From assembly GCA_003024785.1 (NCBI GenBank), contig PUQB01000021.1:467009-531008 (forward strand): 64,000 nucleotides of DNA. The letters run 5' to 3'. Below are positions 35,927 to 48,636 of this stretch, piece after piece. The notes below the pieces were generated by a model. The model saw only the letters and a list, made by a program, of their open reading frames with translations. It searched no databases and was not told the origin of the DNA. The stretch is from Selaginella tamariscina (Eukaryota; Streptophyta; Lycopodiopsida; Selaginellales; Selaginellaceae). The first letter of the stretch is position 1; the number at the start of each line of letters is the position of its first letter. A program made the translations under genes and the position numbers.

Positions 35927-36127
35927 TGAAAGAGCCGATATATATTAAAAATGTCAGATCCATTAAGCTACAAAAACCCTGCTTATATCAGACCTCCTGC
36001 CACGTGGCACACATGCGACACGTGGCACTGACACATGGCGGCCAGATCACCACCCATGTGTCACTATGCATGTGTGTATATACACATGCGTATATACGTT
36101 ACATTACATAATATACAGTATCTTACA
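35927..36127 (-). repeat. 3' LTR of the Ty3 element
   Basis: In element orientation it starts TG (TGTAAGATACTG) and ends CA (GGCTCTTTCA). It holds two G-box/ABRE-like sites (CCACGTGGC, ACACGTGGC) at about 36000-36027. Nearly identical to 40643-40846. Confidence 0.9.
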
Positions 36128-39100
36128 TTATCCCCCCCTCTGCGGTTGTGTAGATGGTGATGGATCTGATGGTCCTGGATCCGTGTGAGTTGGGCCATCT
36201 AAGGTATGACCGAATGTAGTCAACGAGTTTCGAACAACAAACCGTTTCATTCGAACTACGTGAACTATTTCAACCTCATGAGATCCCACCAACTGTACCT
36301 GATACACCTGAGGACCAACCTTTCGGAGAACTCGATAGGGACCAAGCCACTTATGAATAAACCAGTTGCAAGCCCAGGTGCGGTTAACTTGGGAAAACGT
36401 ACCAGTACTAAGTCACCGTCAGCATAGTCTGGTGGAGTTTGATGTCGTGCATTGTAAGAAGATTGTTGCTGTATTTGAGCCCGACCAAGATGTTCAGCAG
36501 ACTCTGCACGCAGAAGAGGTAAGACAGCATCCAAATGTCGAGCCCACATTTTCGCATCCTCGGCACGTGGCAGATTTGATGATAATCCAATTCACTAGGC
36601 AACTTAGGATCATATCCATACAATGCCTTGAATGGAGAGATACCAATCGAACTCTGAATGCCTGTTACATAAGCAAATCTCAAGCATCGCAAATACCAAT
36701 CCCAGTCAGTGTGATTGAAGTTCACATACTTCGAGATCATACCCTTGAAGGTCCGATTCAATCGCTCCACCAAACCATCAGTTTGTGGATGATATGGAGA
36801 GGCAAATGAGTGTTTTACCCCTAACCTCTCACAACACTCGGAATACCTCTGCAATGAAAGCGGGGCCATTATCTGATAACATCCGCTCTGGACAAGAATG
36901 CTGCAAAACCACATTATCGAACAAAAACAAAGCTGTTGACAGGGCAGTTGCATCCGGAAGAGCACCAACCTCCACCCAACGAGTTAAATAATCAGATACG
37001 ACAATGATGTACTGGTTACCTTGAGAAGAACGTGGAAAAGGTCCATTAAATCCACTGCAATTAACTCAAAAGGGCGAGAGACGTTGATGGATTCTAACAC
37101 CCCATGGCCCGAGTCGTAGAGGAATTCCGAATTTGACAAATGGGACAACTCTGAATATACCTGATCACATCACCACGCATGCTAGGCCATAAAAGGATCT
37201 GCGGAGCTTCTCCAACACTCGTTGGTGACCAAGATGACCTCCAACAATAGGCGAATCATGATATGCTCGAAGAAGGTGTGGAACATATGTAGAGGGCACA
37301 ACCAATCGCCATCTGTCGTCTGGATTTGTCCCAAAAAATACAATAAACCATCCTGAAGTCGAAACTGAGCATGATATTGTCGAAACTGCGGTTCGGAAGA
37401 GGACTTGCAAACGCATCCCGTAATGCCTCGTCCACGGTTCACGTTTTTGGGCATCCTGCCACTGTTCCAAGGATGGTAAGTCGGCATCGAATACCTGAGG
37501 GCTTGTATCAAACGAATGCTGCAGCGACTGCATGAGCAGGCAAAGTGGAATCAGAAAGGGGTGCTCGAGAAAGTGCATCCGCATCCACCATTGTTCGCCC
37601 AGGCCTGTGCACCACCTTAAAGTTATATACTTGGAGACGTAATGCCCATCTGGCTACACGACCCACTAGATTCTTCCGTTTTAGCAAGGAAGTGACAGCA
37701 GCATGATCACACTCCAAAAGTGTTTCACTCCCATGTAAGTAGGCATGAAGTCGTTCAAACCCCAAACAGCAGCAAGGCATTCTTTTTCAGTAGTGGAATA
37801 ATTCCGCTCAGCCAGCGTGAGTACTCGACTAATGTAAGCCACCGGGTGTCGAATTGAAGAATCCACAGCATCAGTTTGCATCAATACACCACCAATACCA
37901 ACATCTGAGGCATCTACTCGTAAAATGAACGGACGAGTAAAATCTGGGTATTGAAGCAATGGTGGAGTTGTCAGGAACTCTTTTAACTGGTCAAATGCCT
38001 GCTGACACCTGCGAGTCCACCTGAAAGATACCTGTGGACGAACTAACTCCCGAAGAGGGGCAGTTCGATCAGTGAGATGATCGATGAATCGACCCAAGTA
38101 CTGCACCGTGCCCAAGAAACGCTGGACTTCCTGTACTGTACGAGGACGAGGGAACTCTCGAACAGCTCGCAACTTCATTGGATCCACCTGTAAACCCTCT
38201 CGAGATATACGGTAACCCAAGTAAGTGGTGTCGGTCGAACCAAACACACACTTTTCAAGTTTCAACTTCAGGCCAACTTCTCGAAATCGATCAAGAACGC
38301 GCCGTACATCACGAATGTGATCCTCCCAAGAACCAGACCCATGAATGAGCACATCGTCGATAAAATCGGCAGTGATATCAGGCATATCGGAAAGAAGCTC
38401 ATCCATCATGCGTTGAAAGGTGGCAGGAGCTGAAGTCAATCCAAAAGGCATGACCAAAAACTCGTAAAGACCAAATGGTGTCCGGAAGGCCGTTTTTGGA
38501 ATATCCTCCTCAGCCATAGGAACCTGCCAATATCCTGATGCCAAATCCAACTTAGTAAACCATCGACTCTGACCCAAACGATCTAATAGATCGGCAGAGT
38601 TCGGAAGTGGATAGACATCTTTGATGGTAACATCGTTAAGAGGTCGGTAATCCACACAAAATCGGAGAGATCCATCAGGCTTGGGAACCAAATGAGGTTC
38701 ACATGCCCATGGACTCCGTGACGGACGACACACTCGTTTACCAATCATATCAGTAACAGCTGTTCGCATGGCTGATAACTCCTTTGGTGACCTGCGTCGA
38801 ACCGGGACTTTGAAAGGCTTTGCATTGCCGGTGGGTATACAGTGTCGAGTCTTCACACGTGCACCTTGGGACAGATCAAATTTGAACAAACTTGCATACT
38901 GTTTCTTAAGTTGTTCGATGCAGTGTGCTCGACACTCAGGTGACGGATCCGGCATTTGAACCTGTTGAGATGAACACCACCCCAAGACCGGAATCAAAGG
39001 AGCTGTATGCGTGATACAAACAGCAACAAGCTTCTCTGGACGTAAAGGAACAGACTGCAAAGACACAGACTCCAAGCGTAATACAGGAGGAGAGAGTGAA

Positions 39101-40642
39101 AAATCACATGTACCTTTCGACTGCTTTAACCAATCACATCCCAGAATGATGTCAAAGACCTGGGAAGGGACAACCCTAAGAGACCCAGAGGGAAACTTAC
39201 AGTTGGCACCCATAACCAGCGTAGTCAAAGTGGTGTACTGTGATACTGCACGAGACTGCCCATTACCATATAAAATGTGCAAGACCTTATCTGCACGTCT
39301 TAAGGGTAATGAGCACCGATGCGCTAGAGAAGCAGTTATGGAAGACATACTGGATCCTGTATCCACAAGCACTGTGACTGAAAGATCATTCACCCGTGCA
39401 GAAAATGTGAAAACTGGATGATCTGGTGGAACTTGCAAACCTTGATATGCATAGCGGAAAAAACATGGAGGTGAAGTCTCCATCGCACGGGATCCCTCCG
39501 TCGCCCGTACGATTACTCGTTTTCCGCAACAGATCCACCTGCAAGAGAGGCTTCGTCGTCTGAAAGCTCATCATTAGCCATAATGGCCGCCACAGGCACA
39601 CCATCCGGAACATATGGTCGCCAGCCTGGATGTGGTGGACGCCAATCAGGATACACATCGCATGCCCTCAAGTATGTCCAGGCCCAACAGGCCCAACAAT
39701 GAACTTGATTGGGTCGACCTGCATTGTTCCGATTCCTCCTGTCACGAATCCGTGGATTTTGACCACCACGGGCAGGACTGGAGCAGGTGCAGGACGATTT
39801 CGTGGAGGTGGTCCACGGGGTGGGCCCCGAGGTCGACCACGAAAGGCTTGCGTGCGGGCACATATGCAGCAGCATCAACCTCCATTGGATCAGCACGCTG
39901 AACAAGAGGAGCAGGTAACCCAAGGGGAACACGGCCCTCACCAGGCACCAACTCAAAACGTTGAGCTAGTGCAAAAGCTTCCTCCAATGTGGTAGGACGA
40001 AGAGCCCGAACGAATCGAACAAGTTCGGGTCGCATAGTTGGCCATAACATACCGAGCTTAATGGCTCAGGCATGTTAGGATATGCACGCCGAACTAAATC
40101 CCCGAACCTAATACTGAACCGCATAACAGACTCACCAGGATGTTGTCGTATCGCATGCAGTTGTTGGAAAGCATCATCTGAATCCTCAACTTTGCCAAAC
40201 GTACGTTTGAGGCATTCCGTTAACCGATTACTATTGGCTTGAATCTCCGCAGCCAATCCATTATACCACTTGAGCGCAGGGCCTTCCAAACATGTAGGGA
40301 ATTCTCTGAGAGCACGGGCCTCATCCCAACCATGGTAACGAACAATGACTTGGAAATGATCAAACCAGTGGTATACATCATCTCCCGGATCACCACAAAA
40401 AGATCGGGGTCGAACCCTCGGATTTGTGGCCTGTGAAGAAGATGAAGGAGTACTAGAAGCAGATCCCCCGGCATGAGGCTCAGACGGGGAAGAGGAGGAC
40501 GAACCCTCAACAAAGCGCTCCAACAACTTTGTTTGTGCATCAATAGCAGTAGCAATAATGCTAAACGCCGTCTCCATATTCATCGTCATGAAAACACGAA
40601 AAGGAAAAGGCGGAAGAAAGGAATACCCAACTTCTCCACCAA

Positions 40643-40846
40643 TGAAAGAGCCGATATATATTAAAAATGTCAGATCATTAAGCTACAAAAACCCTGCTTA
40701 TATACAGGAGACCTCCTGCCACGTGGCACACATGCGACACGTGGCACTGACACATGGCGGCCAGATCACCACCCATGTGTCACTATGCATGTGTGTATAT
40801 ACACATGCGTATATACGTTACATTACATAATATACAGTATCTTACA
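40643..40846 (-). repeat. 5' LTR of the Ty3 element
   Basis: Same boundaries as the left LTR. The adjoining internal sequence on the minus strand, TTGGTGGAGAAGTTGGG, is where a primer-binding site would lie, but the tRNA was not identified. Confidence 0.9.
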
Positions 40847-40850
40847 ATAT

Positions 40851-41160
40851 GTATAACTTAAAATCATAATAATTTTTTGTGGAATATACTATTTTACATT
40901 AGTCCTATTTAGTTAAGAAAAGATATTAAGATATACCTTATTTATTTACTTTATTAAATAATTTAAAAATCAAGTAATTTCATAATTAGATGAAAGTAAA
41001 AAAGCTTATAGTTGTCAAGCAGTGGCAGCCATAGTCATAGTATACAATAATAAAGCGTGTTTATACTTAACAATATAAATATTATATATAATATTTATAT
41101 TTTATATAGCCATATGTATACATGCACACAGAGTTATGTATAACTATATGCATACCTCTC

Positions 41161-41195
<35 letters not shown>

Positions 41196-41573
41196 CGCAC
41201 CAACACACACATGATGATTGTCAAACTGTAGACTATATAATTGTATAATATTTTGTATTGTTTCTTTTGCTGTAATTCTATATATGATATAATTAGTTAA
41301 CTGTCGTGTGTGTGTTGTGTGTGTGTGAGATATATATATATATATAGCTTTATATATGACTCTGTGTGATCAACGTATGTATGTCCAGGATAAATATATC
41401 CTACATAAAATTACACAACTTTTTAGTTAAACATACTCAGTTCAACCACGTCTATCATACCTCCTGGATAGAATTAAGTATATTAAGTACATATATATTA
41501 AGTATAATTATAACTAAGTAGTTAAATGTGTGTGTAAGCATGTTTAACTAAAAAGTTGTGTATTTTCTTCTAG
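40851..41573. repeat. Duplicated XDH-flank segment
   Basis: Continuation of the unit after the Ty3 element. Matches 28-695 and 47600-48245. CA/CT runs at about 41155-41205; no gene. It ends at the splice acceptor TTCTTCTAG. Confidence 0.8.
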
Positions 41574-41777
41574 GATGCACCAAATCCAAAGGCGATACAC
41601 TCTTCTAAAGCTGTTGGAGAGCCACCATTGTTCTCGGTAGCTTCAGCGTTCTTTGCATTTAAAGCGGCAAGGCAAGAGAGTGGTATACACGGCTGGTTTA
41701 GTTTGGATACCCCAGCTACACCCGAGAATGGGAGTTTCACACCTTTGGACTATCAACCTTTGGAGATCAGTGTGTAA
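41574..41777 (+). CDS. XDH: Xanthine dehydrogenase last exon, copy 2 (frame open)
   Basis: An open terminal exon of 67 codons plus a stop after the TTCTTCTAG acceptor. It reads [48 protein letters not shown] and YQPLEISV. It matches the XDH molybdenum-domain C-terminus ([16 protein letters not shown]......GWF.LD.PATPE). It is an orphan: the nearest upstream XDH exon in this orientation is at 31050, and the interval holds NDX DNA and the Ty3 element. It cannot be part of a whole XDH gene here. Confidence 0.75.
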   Translation, partial: DAPNPKAIHSSKAVGEPPLFSVASAFFAFKAARQESGIHGWFSLDTPATPENGSFTPLDYQPLEISV

Positions 41778-41874
41778 TAATAATATTTACACATAATGAT
41801 CATGCACACATTTTTATAGATGATTAATTAAGATGATAAGATTAACATAAACGACTTAGTTCATGAGAGCATAT

Positions 41875-44526
41875 TTACATGCTATACATAGTTCTTGAGA
41901 GGCGTTTTTCGACGCACACCGAAAATGATTCCCCATGGTTTGTTCCAGAATGCTATAATATATAGCATCAAAGAGAAACTAGTCACTGCAGCCAATGCAA
42001 ATGCAGGCAGCGACATAAATTCCTCAATCCTTTGCAGCATGCCATAATGAACCACCGCTTCTAAACGACTTGAGCTTGTACCGTTCACTGTTGATAAGCA
42101 CTTATGTGGTAACATTGCACCGCACAACTCTGGATTGCCTAGATAGCTGTCCAAGCCAAACGTATCAAACTGGCCACTTTCTGGAACTGGGCCTTGTAAC
42201 TTATTGAAGGAAACATTGAAGTAGGCAAGAAAAGTCAGCTTGGACAATGTGGCTGGAATTATCCCACTGAATTGATTATAGGATAAGTCGAGGCTCTCCA
42301 GTTTTGTTAGGTTGTCCAAAGTCGGTGGAAGTTGACCGGAGAGCTTGTTATGTGAGAGATTCAGAAAGTGAAGACCAAAGATCTGACTCCCAATGGCCTC
42401 AGGAAGCTCTCCAAACAACTCATTTTGAGATAGATCCAAAAGCCCATGTCCGATCGAAGGTATTTATATGTCATTTCTCGCCCTTTGATATTAACCATAT
42501 AATACCCTCCAAACGAACCATAGCCGGACGGAAATGTGAGATTCAAGTTAGATGGAAGCCTGCCCCGGAGCTGGTTGTGTGAAAGATCTAGAAAATGAAC
42601 ACGTCGAAGATGCCAGATCCAACTAGGTATGCTTCCAATGAACTGGTTATTTGCTGCAGAAAGTATCACCAATCGGTCAATTGTATCATTTGTAGCCAAG
42701 GGAAATTGACCGGAGAATAAGTTGTTTGATATGTTGAGCAGCATAAGATTCTGCGATAACCTTGGAAAGTTACCAGTCAAGAGATTTGATCCCAGATACA
42801 AGGAATCAAGAGAACTGTTGGGATGGAGATTGACATGTCCAATCAAACGGTTGTTCTCAAGGTTTATCGAGTAAATGTGTGGTAGTTCTGCAAGCCCACA
42901 TATAAGCAAGAGCAATTATTGATTTTTAGAGCTTACCAGTAATGCTGGTCGGTATATAACCAATAAGTTGATTGTTGTCCAAGATAAGTCGTCTTAAACC
43001 GCTACAATTCCCCAATGTGGAAAGTATTGTACCATGCAATCTGTTGGAACCTAAATATAAAAACATCAAGTTTTGTAGCAATCCCACCTCCGGAGGTATT
43101 TCACCAGTTAACATATTGTTGCTGAGATCTAAAATCTCCAAATTCTGCATCATTCCCAAGTTCGAAGGAAGAGGGCCTGTCAAACTATTGTTGCTGAGAT
43201 CTAAATAACCAAATTCTGCATCATTCCTAAGTTTGAAGGAAGAGGGCCTGTCAAACTAACGTTACTAAGATGCAACTCTGTGATGCTCTTCATCTCACAC
43301 ACTGATAACAGTATGCTTCCCACTGAGAATGAATTGGATGACAAATCAAGCTCTTGTAAGTGCGTGAGTTGAGAAATCTGTGGTGGGATGAACCGTTGAG
43401 TTGGTTGGCACGCAGATTCAAAATTGTGAGGCTCCTCAGTTCCCACAATGGCAATGGTATGCCTCCTGAAAGTGAATTCCCTGCCAAATCCAACACTTCT
43501 AACTTTGTAAGCTGAGATATCAACGGTGAAATGGAACCGTTGAACATGTTAAAACTAAGCTCCAAATCCCTAAGGCTCTTCAGTTCCCACAATGTCAATG
43601 GTATGCCTCCTGAAAGTGAATTCTGTGACAAATCTAACACTTCTAACTTTGTAAGTTGAGAAATCAACGGTGAAATGGAACCATTGAAACTGTTAATACT
43701 AAGATCCAGATGTTTAAGGCTCCTCAATTCCCACAACGTGAATGGTATGCCTCCTGAAAGTGAATTCCTTGCCAAAGTCAAAACTTCCAACTTTGTAAGC
43801 TGAAAAATCAACGGTGAAATGGAACCATTGAACATGTTAAAACTAAGTTCCAAATGCCTAAGGCTCTTCAGTTCCCACAATGTCAATGGTATGCCTCCCG
43901 AAAGAAGAATATTCCCTGATAAATCTAACACTTCCAACTTTGTAAGCTGAGAAATTAGTGGTGAGATAGAACCATTTAAGCTGTTACCATTAAGATTCAG
44001 ATGCCTAAGGCTCCTTAGTTCCACAATGTCAATGGTATGCCTCCTGAAAGATGCGACACAGTGTCTCCTGAAAGAAAAAATTTTGTGACAAATCCAACAC
44101 TTCCAACTTTGTAAGCTGAGAAATCAAAGGTGAAATGGAACCATTGAAGCTGTTACGTGTAAGATTAAGATGCTTGAGACTCCTCAGTTCCCATAAGAAC
44201 AAAGGCAAGCCGCCATGAAGAAAATTATGAGACAAATCCAACACTTGCAAAGAAAATAGTTTTGAGATTTGAGATGGTATTGAACCATTAAGGCCGATTG
44301 AGCTTAACTCAAGTTTAACAACGTGGCCGGTGGCATCGTTGCATTCGACACCCATCCAAGAGCAATGGGAGACTTTTGGAGTCCAGTCAGGTAAGATTGC
44401 TGTGCTATTGTACATGGCTTGCTTGAGAGCAGTCAGTGCTTCAACCTCCTCTTTGTAGATAGAAGACTTGGTGGCAGCAACATAAATATGAAAAATGATT
44501 GCTAAAATCAATGGATACGAATGCAT
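41875..44526 (-). pseudogene. LRR receptor-like protein, frameshifted copy 2
   Basis: Paralogue of 949-3520, with the same plan: signal peptide from ATG at 44526 (MHSYPLILAIIFHIYVAATK), CSWMGVEC cap, about 20 LRRs (LTKLEVLDLS.N.LSGGIPL repeats), island near NIKGREMTYKYL, LCGAMLPHKC cap, transmembrane helix and short tail, stop 41875-41877. The 49-bp intron is at 42888-42936. It has about one more LRR block than copy 1. Frame breaks lie near 44035, 43390, 43205, 42440 and 41906; the last is a T run one longer than in copy 1. The two copies are broken at partly different places, so their common ancestor was probably intact. Confidence 0.85.
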
Positions 44527-44584
44527 TCTTAACAAAAAAGAAAAAATCAAATTCTTATTAAATGCAAACAAACTGCATCTCTAC

Positions 44585-44815
44585 ACACTTTTTATTACAA
44601 GACTTATAATGCCGCAGACCCGTGACCCGTGAGGACTACGTCACACACACAAACCACAAGACTTAGTGCCGCAGACCCGCGACCCGTGAGGACTACGTCA
44701 CAAACACAAACCACAAGACTTAGTGCAGCAGACCCGGGAGCCGTGAGGACTACGTCACACACAAACCACAAGACTTAGTGCTGCAGACCCGTGAACCGTC
44801 ACATACACACACACT
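44585..44815. repeat. Tandem repeat, about 60-bp unit, four copies
   Basis: Same unit as at 3595-3765 (GCAGACCCGTGACCCGTGAG, GACTACGTCACACACACAAA, ACAAGACTTAGTG), with one more copy. Confidence 0.8.
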
Positions 44816-45004
44816 ATAGAAACTGCTGCATGATAATTCTTTATTATATAGCTTCACTTGTAAACCATATAAATTAATTAGTATATAATTACTATTAAAA
44901 GCAAAATGTTAAACAAAAAAAACATTTATATAATTTTTAATTAAATATAAAAACATGACTAAATTTAATGTTCCTACAACTTAAATATCACATATACTCC
45001 CCCT

Positions 45005-46165
45005 TAAACCATATCATGAAATCTTACAATAAATTTCTTCTGTATAATCGCACGGTAAGAATCACCTGGTTGTCCATTTACGTCCCGTCCTCTCACTTAT
45101 ATATGTGTGTGTATATATATATACATATATATATATAGCCCTAATAGAATAGAAACTCACTTAAAGGTGTAAACTCCAGTGCTTACATTCTATTTAATAA
45201 TCGTACTTCCTAAGTTAAACTAAGTTAGCATAGATACAATCTGATAAGCCAAGTATATTATCAGCTATATATATGTATGTATATAGCTTACTTGCCAACG
45301 CAGCATCCTGTTTCCAATATTCCTCTCGTCAATAGCTTGATAACTTCGTAAGAATGAGTATGAGCTTCCGCACTGGCAACACCTCACCACCTCTAACATA
45401 TAACATATTATAGATTTCACATATCATCGTAGCTAAGTAATATATCAATATATTAGCAGCTCTCTCCACACACACACACACACACACGTATATATACACA
45501 AACACACATTATTCACGAGGATATGGCATTTCTCTAGCCATTTCTTCTATTTCTTCCGATCCTGGAACGCTCAATCCATATAAACTCCTCCGTTCTGCTT
45601 CTCGGTCTCTATAAACTGGCTGTGGAGCTGTCTCTATGAACCTTCGTTTTTGCAAGCAACTGCGATTTGTTGTTGTTGAACCATGATCCGACGTCTTGAA
45701 TGAAGTTGAGACTGAGTCAATAGTTGGAGCTTTTGATGATGTACCATTGTTGGCATGTCGAGCTTTACTGGGTTCTTCATCACAAAACTTAGTATATAGA
45801 AATATGTTTGAGCATATATTTTATATATACAGCTTATATAAAAGTGAAATTATAATGTATATATGTACATAGAGCTGTAAATCCACGTAGATACGTACAT
45901 AAGTAACTCTACATGTCTATATGTACATAAAACTCCAAGTATATATCTATCTATACAAATATGTATATATGTGCCGTATGTATGTGTCTGTATAGCGCTC
46001 ATACCTTCAGGCTCTTGTACAAACTCCTCGTTTTGTTTCTGCTTCCATGAGCTGAAAGCGTTAGCCATCGTTTTCTTGTTGACGCCTGCACTCTTCAGTT
46101 CTTTTTTTTCCCTCTTGGTCATAGGCATACCAATAGGGATATCTTCTCGTTAACATCGTTATTGT
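45005..46165 (-). pseudogene. SUA: SUA/RBM5-like splicing factor, 3' part, copy 3
   Basis: Same exons as at 3973-5095. Leftward: about 46165-46006 (NAFSSWKQKQNEEFVQ), about 45780-45530 (QKRRFIETAPQPVYRDR, then EAERRSLYGLSVPG and MPYPR), 45395-45290 (SYEVI, AIDERNIGNRMLR in the next frame) and 45085-45005 (VNGQPGDSYRAIIQKKF, IVRFHDMV and a stop). The last exon closely fits the SUA C-terminus (QPGDSYK.LIQKKA.ARF). The KRRF...YRDR segment is open here, whereas copy 1 has a stop. An A-run change near 45735 and the shift after SYEVI break the frame, and the G-patch is not seen. Confidence 0.7.
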
Positions 46166-46278
46166 GAACTGCTAGTGGGGAATATATGTACAGCAAGTCC
46201 GATCTCTGACTTGAACCCCCTGTGGAGCAAGGTTGACCGTGGTTGACGAGTCGACTGGTGTCAAACGTGTCTTACCAG

Positions 46279-46455
46279 TTCTTTATCGGATACCGCAAAG
46301 TTGCAATGAGGAAGAGTGAGGTTTTAACGACGGTGTTTGTACGCAGTTAAGGAGGCTTGAGTTCGTTAAGGGGTTTAAGCAATGGCACAGACGGGACGAT
46401 GATATCGCAGTAGTAAACACGGTTTTTCTTGAGAAAAATAAAGACAAAAACTGAA
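46279..46455 (+). pseudogene. XDH: Xanthine dehydrogenase FAD-domain exon, copy 3
   Basis: After CTTACCAG, FFIGYRKVAMRKSEVLTT, then in other frames EFVKGFKQWHRRDDDIAVVN and FLEKNKDKN. It keeps the EFVK segment missing at 5221 but has its own frame changes. Same orientation as, and 1.8 kb upstream of, the last-exon copy at 48246; the molybdenum-domain exons between them are missing. Confidence 0.7.
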
Positions 46456-46669
46456 GACTTTCATTATCAATTACTTAATATATAAGATTACTATCGTTAA
46501 TACATACATATGTATATATATTTTGTATGTATGTCTATAATCAAACAGATCATTATTATTATTTTTATATGTTACAAGTAGGTTTGCTACGTATTTTTAT
46601 ATGATATTTTTTAATTTAAAATGATAATGATAGTGACAAATTAAGTGGTATATATGTGTATATTATTAA

Positions 46670-46711
<42 letters not shown>

Positions 46712-48245
46712 AATTCAGCTACATTATTTATATATAAACTGTATACATAATAACTATCCGTTATGTTTACTCGGGTACTAATAGAATTGGACACTGTAAA
46801 AGAATATCAGAATAAGCTAAAACATCAGATTATATTTATATGGCTATATTGTTATATGTTAGGTTACGTTATCACACACGCACACACGCACACATTAATT
46901 ATAATCAGTCATGATTCATGCATGCATACCACTACACCATACGCATATCCATATATATATACAATAGCATATAATATTGAAGTGGCGTCAATAACAGGCA
47001 AATGAATTACGTTATTGTTTTACTAGGTGAAATAATAAAACAAACGTTAAATAATTTATTCATTTATTAGAGCGAAGCATTTATATTATAAGTTAAACTT
47101 AATAATTTTTTTAATGCTCTTTTCCTTAAAAAAGTTATGTATACACACACAAACATATTTGTGCGTGGGTGTACATACATGTTTACATCAACACACACAT
47201 ATATTATACACATTCAGCCATATATAACAATTAACATACAACCTTATTAGAGCATAAAAGTGCCGCATATATTGACTATTTGTGTGTGTGTATATAACAT
47301 ATTATTAATCTTCATACAGACACAATATGTATATAACAATAATAGTAATAGAGATTTGTATATACATAAACATACAAACATCACCTCACTAATCTGTTTT
47401 AAACATAAATTAAAACAAGATTTTGTTCAACCTGCTTTTAGTAATATACTGATGATATTCTAAGAATCTGATTAGTATATTCGTTATACCGAGTATATGT
47501 TTACTTTGGTTTTATGCTGTTGCTAGAATAAATTAAATTAAATATTATGTAATATAAATTAAAAATTATCTTAAATTTCTACTACCAATTTTCTAAAGTT
47601 TCTTTTATGAATGTTTTGGTGTGAAATCGTCCTATTTAGTTAAGAGATATTAAAATATACCTTATTTTTTACATTATTAAATAATTTAAAATAAAGTAAT
47701 TTCATAATTAGATGAAAGCAAAAAAGCTTATAGTTGTCAAGCAGTGGCAGCCATAGTCATAGTATACAATAATAAAGCGTGTGTATACGTAAATATTTAT
47801 ATGTTTATATATATATACATATATTTTTACGAGGCTGGACACGCGTTGATCACACAGAGTTATGTATAACTATATGCATACCTCTCTCTCTCTCTCACAC
47901 ACACACACGCACACACACACAAACACGCATGCACCAACACACACATGATGAATGTTCCCGTTGTATTGTCAAACTGCAGACTATATAATTGTATAATATT
48001 TTGTATTGTTTCTTTTGCTGTATATATGATATATAATTAGTTAACTGTCGCGCGCGCGCGCGCGTGTGATCAACGTATGTCCAGGATAAACATATCCTGG
48101 ATAAAGTTACACAACTTTTTAGTTAAACATACTCAGTTCAACCACGTCTATCGTACCTCCTGGATAAAATTAAGTATATTAAGCATTAAGTAGTTAAATG
48201 TGTGTTTAAGTATGTTTAATTCAAAAGTTGTGTATTTTCTTCTAG
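46456..48245. repeat. Duplicated unit segment, non-coding
   Basis: 46480-47600 matches 31200-32180 and (after its insert) 22023-22540; 47600-48245 matches 1-695. Long TA run at about 46672-46706. No gene is seen. Confidence 0.75.
48045..48066. repeat. (CG)n tract
   Basis: Nine to ten CG dinucleotides in a row, where the paralogues have TG repeats (41301-41330, 492-502). An alternating CG run can adopt Z-DNA. Confidence 0.9.
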
Positions 48246-48455
48246 GATGCACCAAATCCGAAGGCGATACACTCTTCTAAAGCTGTTGGAGAGCCACCAT
48301 TGTTCTTGGCAGCTTCAGCGTTCTTCGCATTTAAAGCGCTGTCTCTTCAGCAAGGCAAGAGAGTGGTACACGGCTGGTTTAGTTTGGATACCCCAGCTAC
48401 ACCCGAGAATGGGAGTTTCACACCTTTGGACTATCAACCGAAGATCAGTGTTTAA
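48246..48455 (+). CDS. XDH: Xanthine dehydrogenase last exon, copy 3 (frame open)
   Basis: An open terminal exon of 69 codons plus a stop after [63 protein letters not shown] and DYQPKISV. Slightly longer in the middle than copy 2. The KISV end is close to the plant XDH end as I recall it. As with copy 2, the molybdenum-domain exons are missing between it and the FAD exon at 46279. Confidence 0.75.
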   Translation, partial: DAPNPKAIHSSKAVGEPPLFLAASAFFAFKALSLQQGKRVVHGWFSLDTPATPENGSFTPLDYQPKISV

Positions 48456-48636
48456 TAACATAATGATCATGCACATATGTTTATAGCTGATGAATTAAAA
48501 TAAGATTAACATAATCATTAAGTTCAATAGTTCATGAGAACATATTTGGTCGTTGTAAATCTATACGTCCTACGCTAGACTATATACACATGGGGTAAGC
48601 AAATTGAATATATGAATTGCTTTACATGCTCTAGAT

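Larger units (their letters stand above)
35927..40846 (-). mobile_element. Ty3-type LTR retrotransposon
   Basis: A 4.92-kb element in minus orientation, with two LTRs of about 200 bp and a 4-bp target-site duplication ATAT (35923-35926 and 40847-40850). Parts in Ty3 order: gag at about 39.7-40.6 kb; protease (VDTGSS), reverse transcriptase (FIDDVLIHG) and RNase H (LRVDASD) at about 37.5-39.5 kb; integrase (HPQTDGLVERLNRT) at about 36.3-37.5 kb. The polypurine tract AGAGGGGGGGGA (minus strand) adjoins the left LTR. The LTRs differ only by a few small changes, so the insertion is young. The element looks nearly whole, with a few breaks. It sits inside a copy of the XDH-flank segment whose empty site survives at 24-27. 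Confidence 0.9.

Noticed and set aside
48247-48486. Plus-strand frame starting [11 protein letters not shown]
   Set aside because: Out of frame with the XDH last exon, whose frame matches the XDH C-terminus and is conserved in the paralogue.
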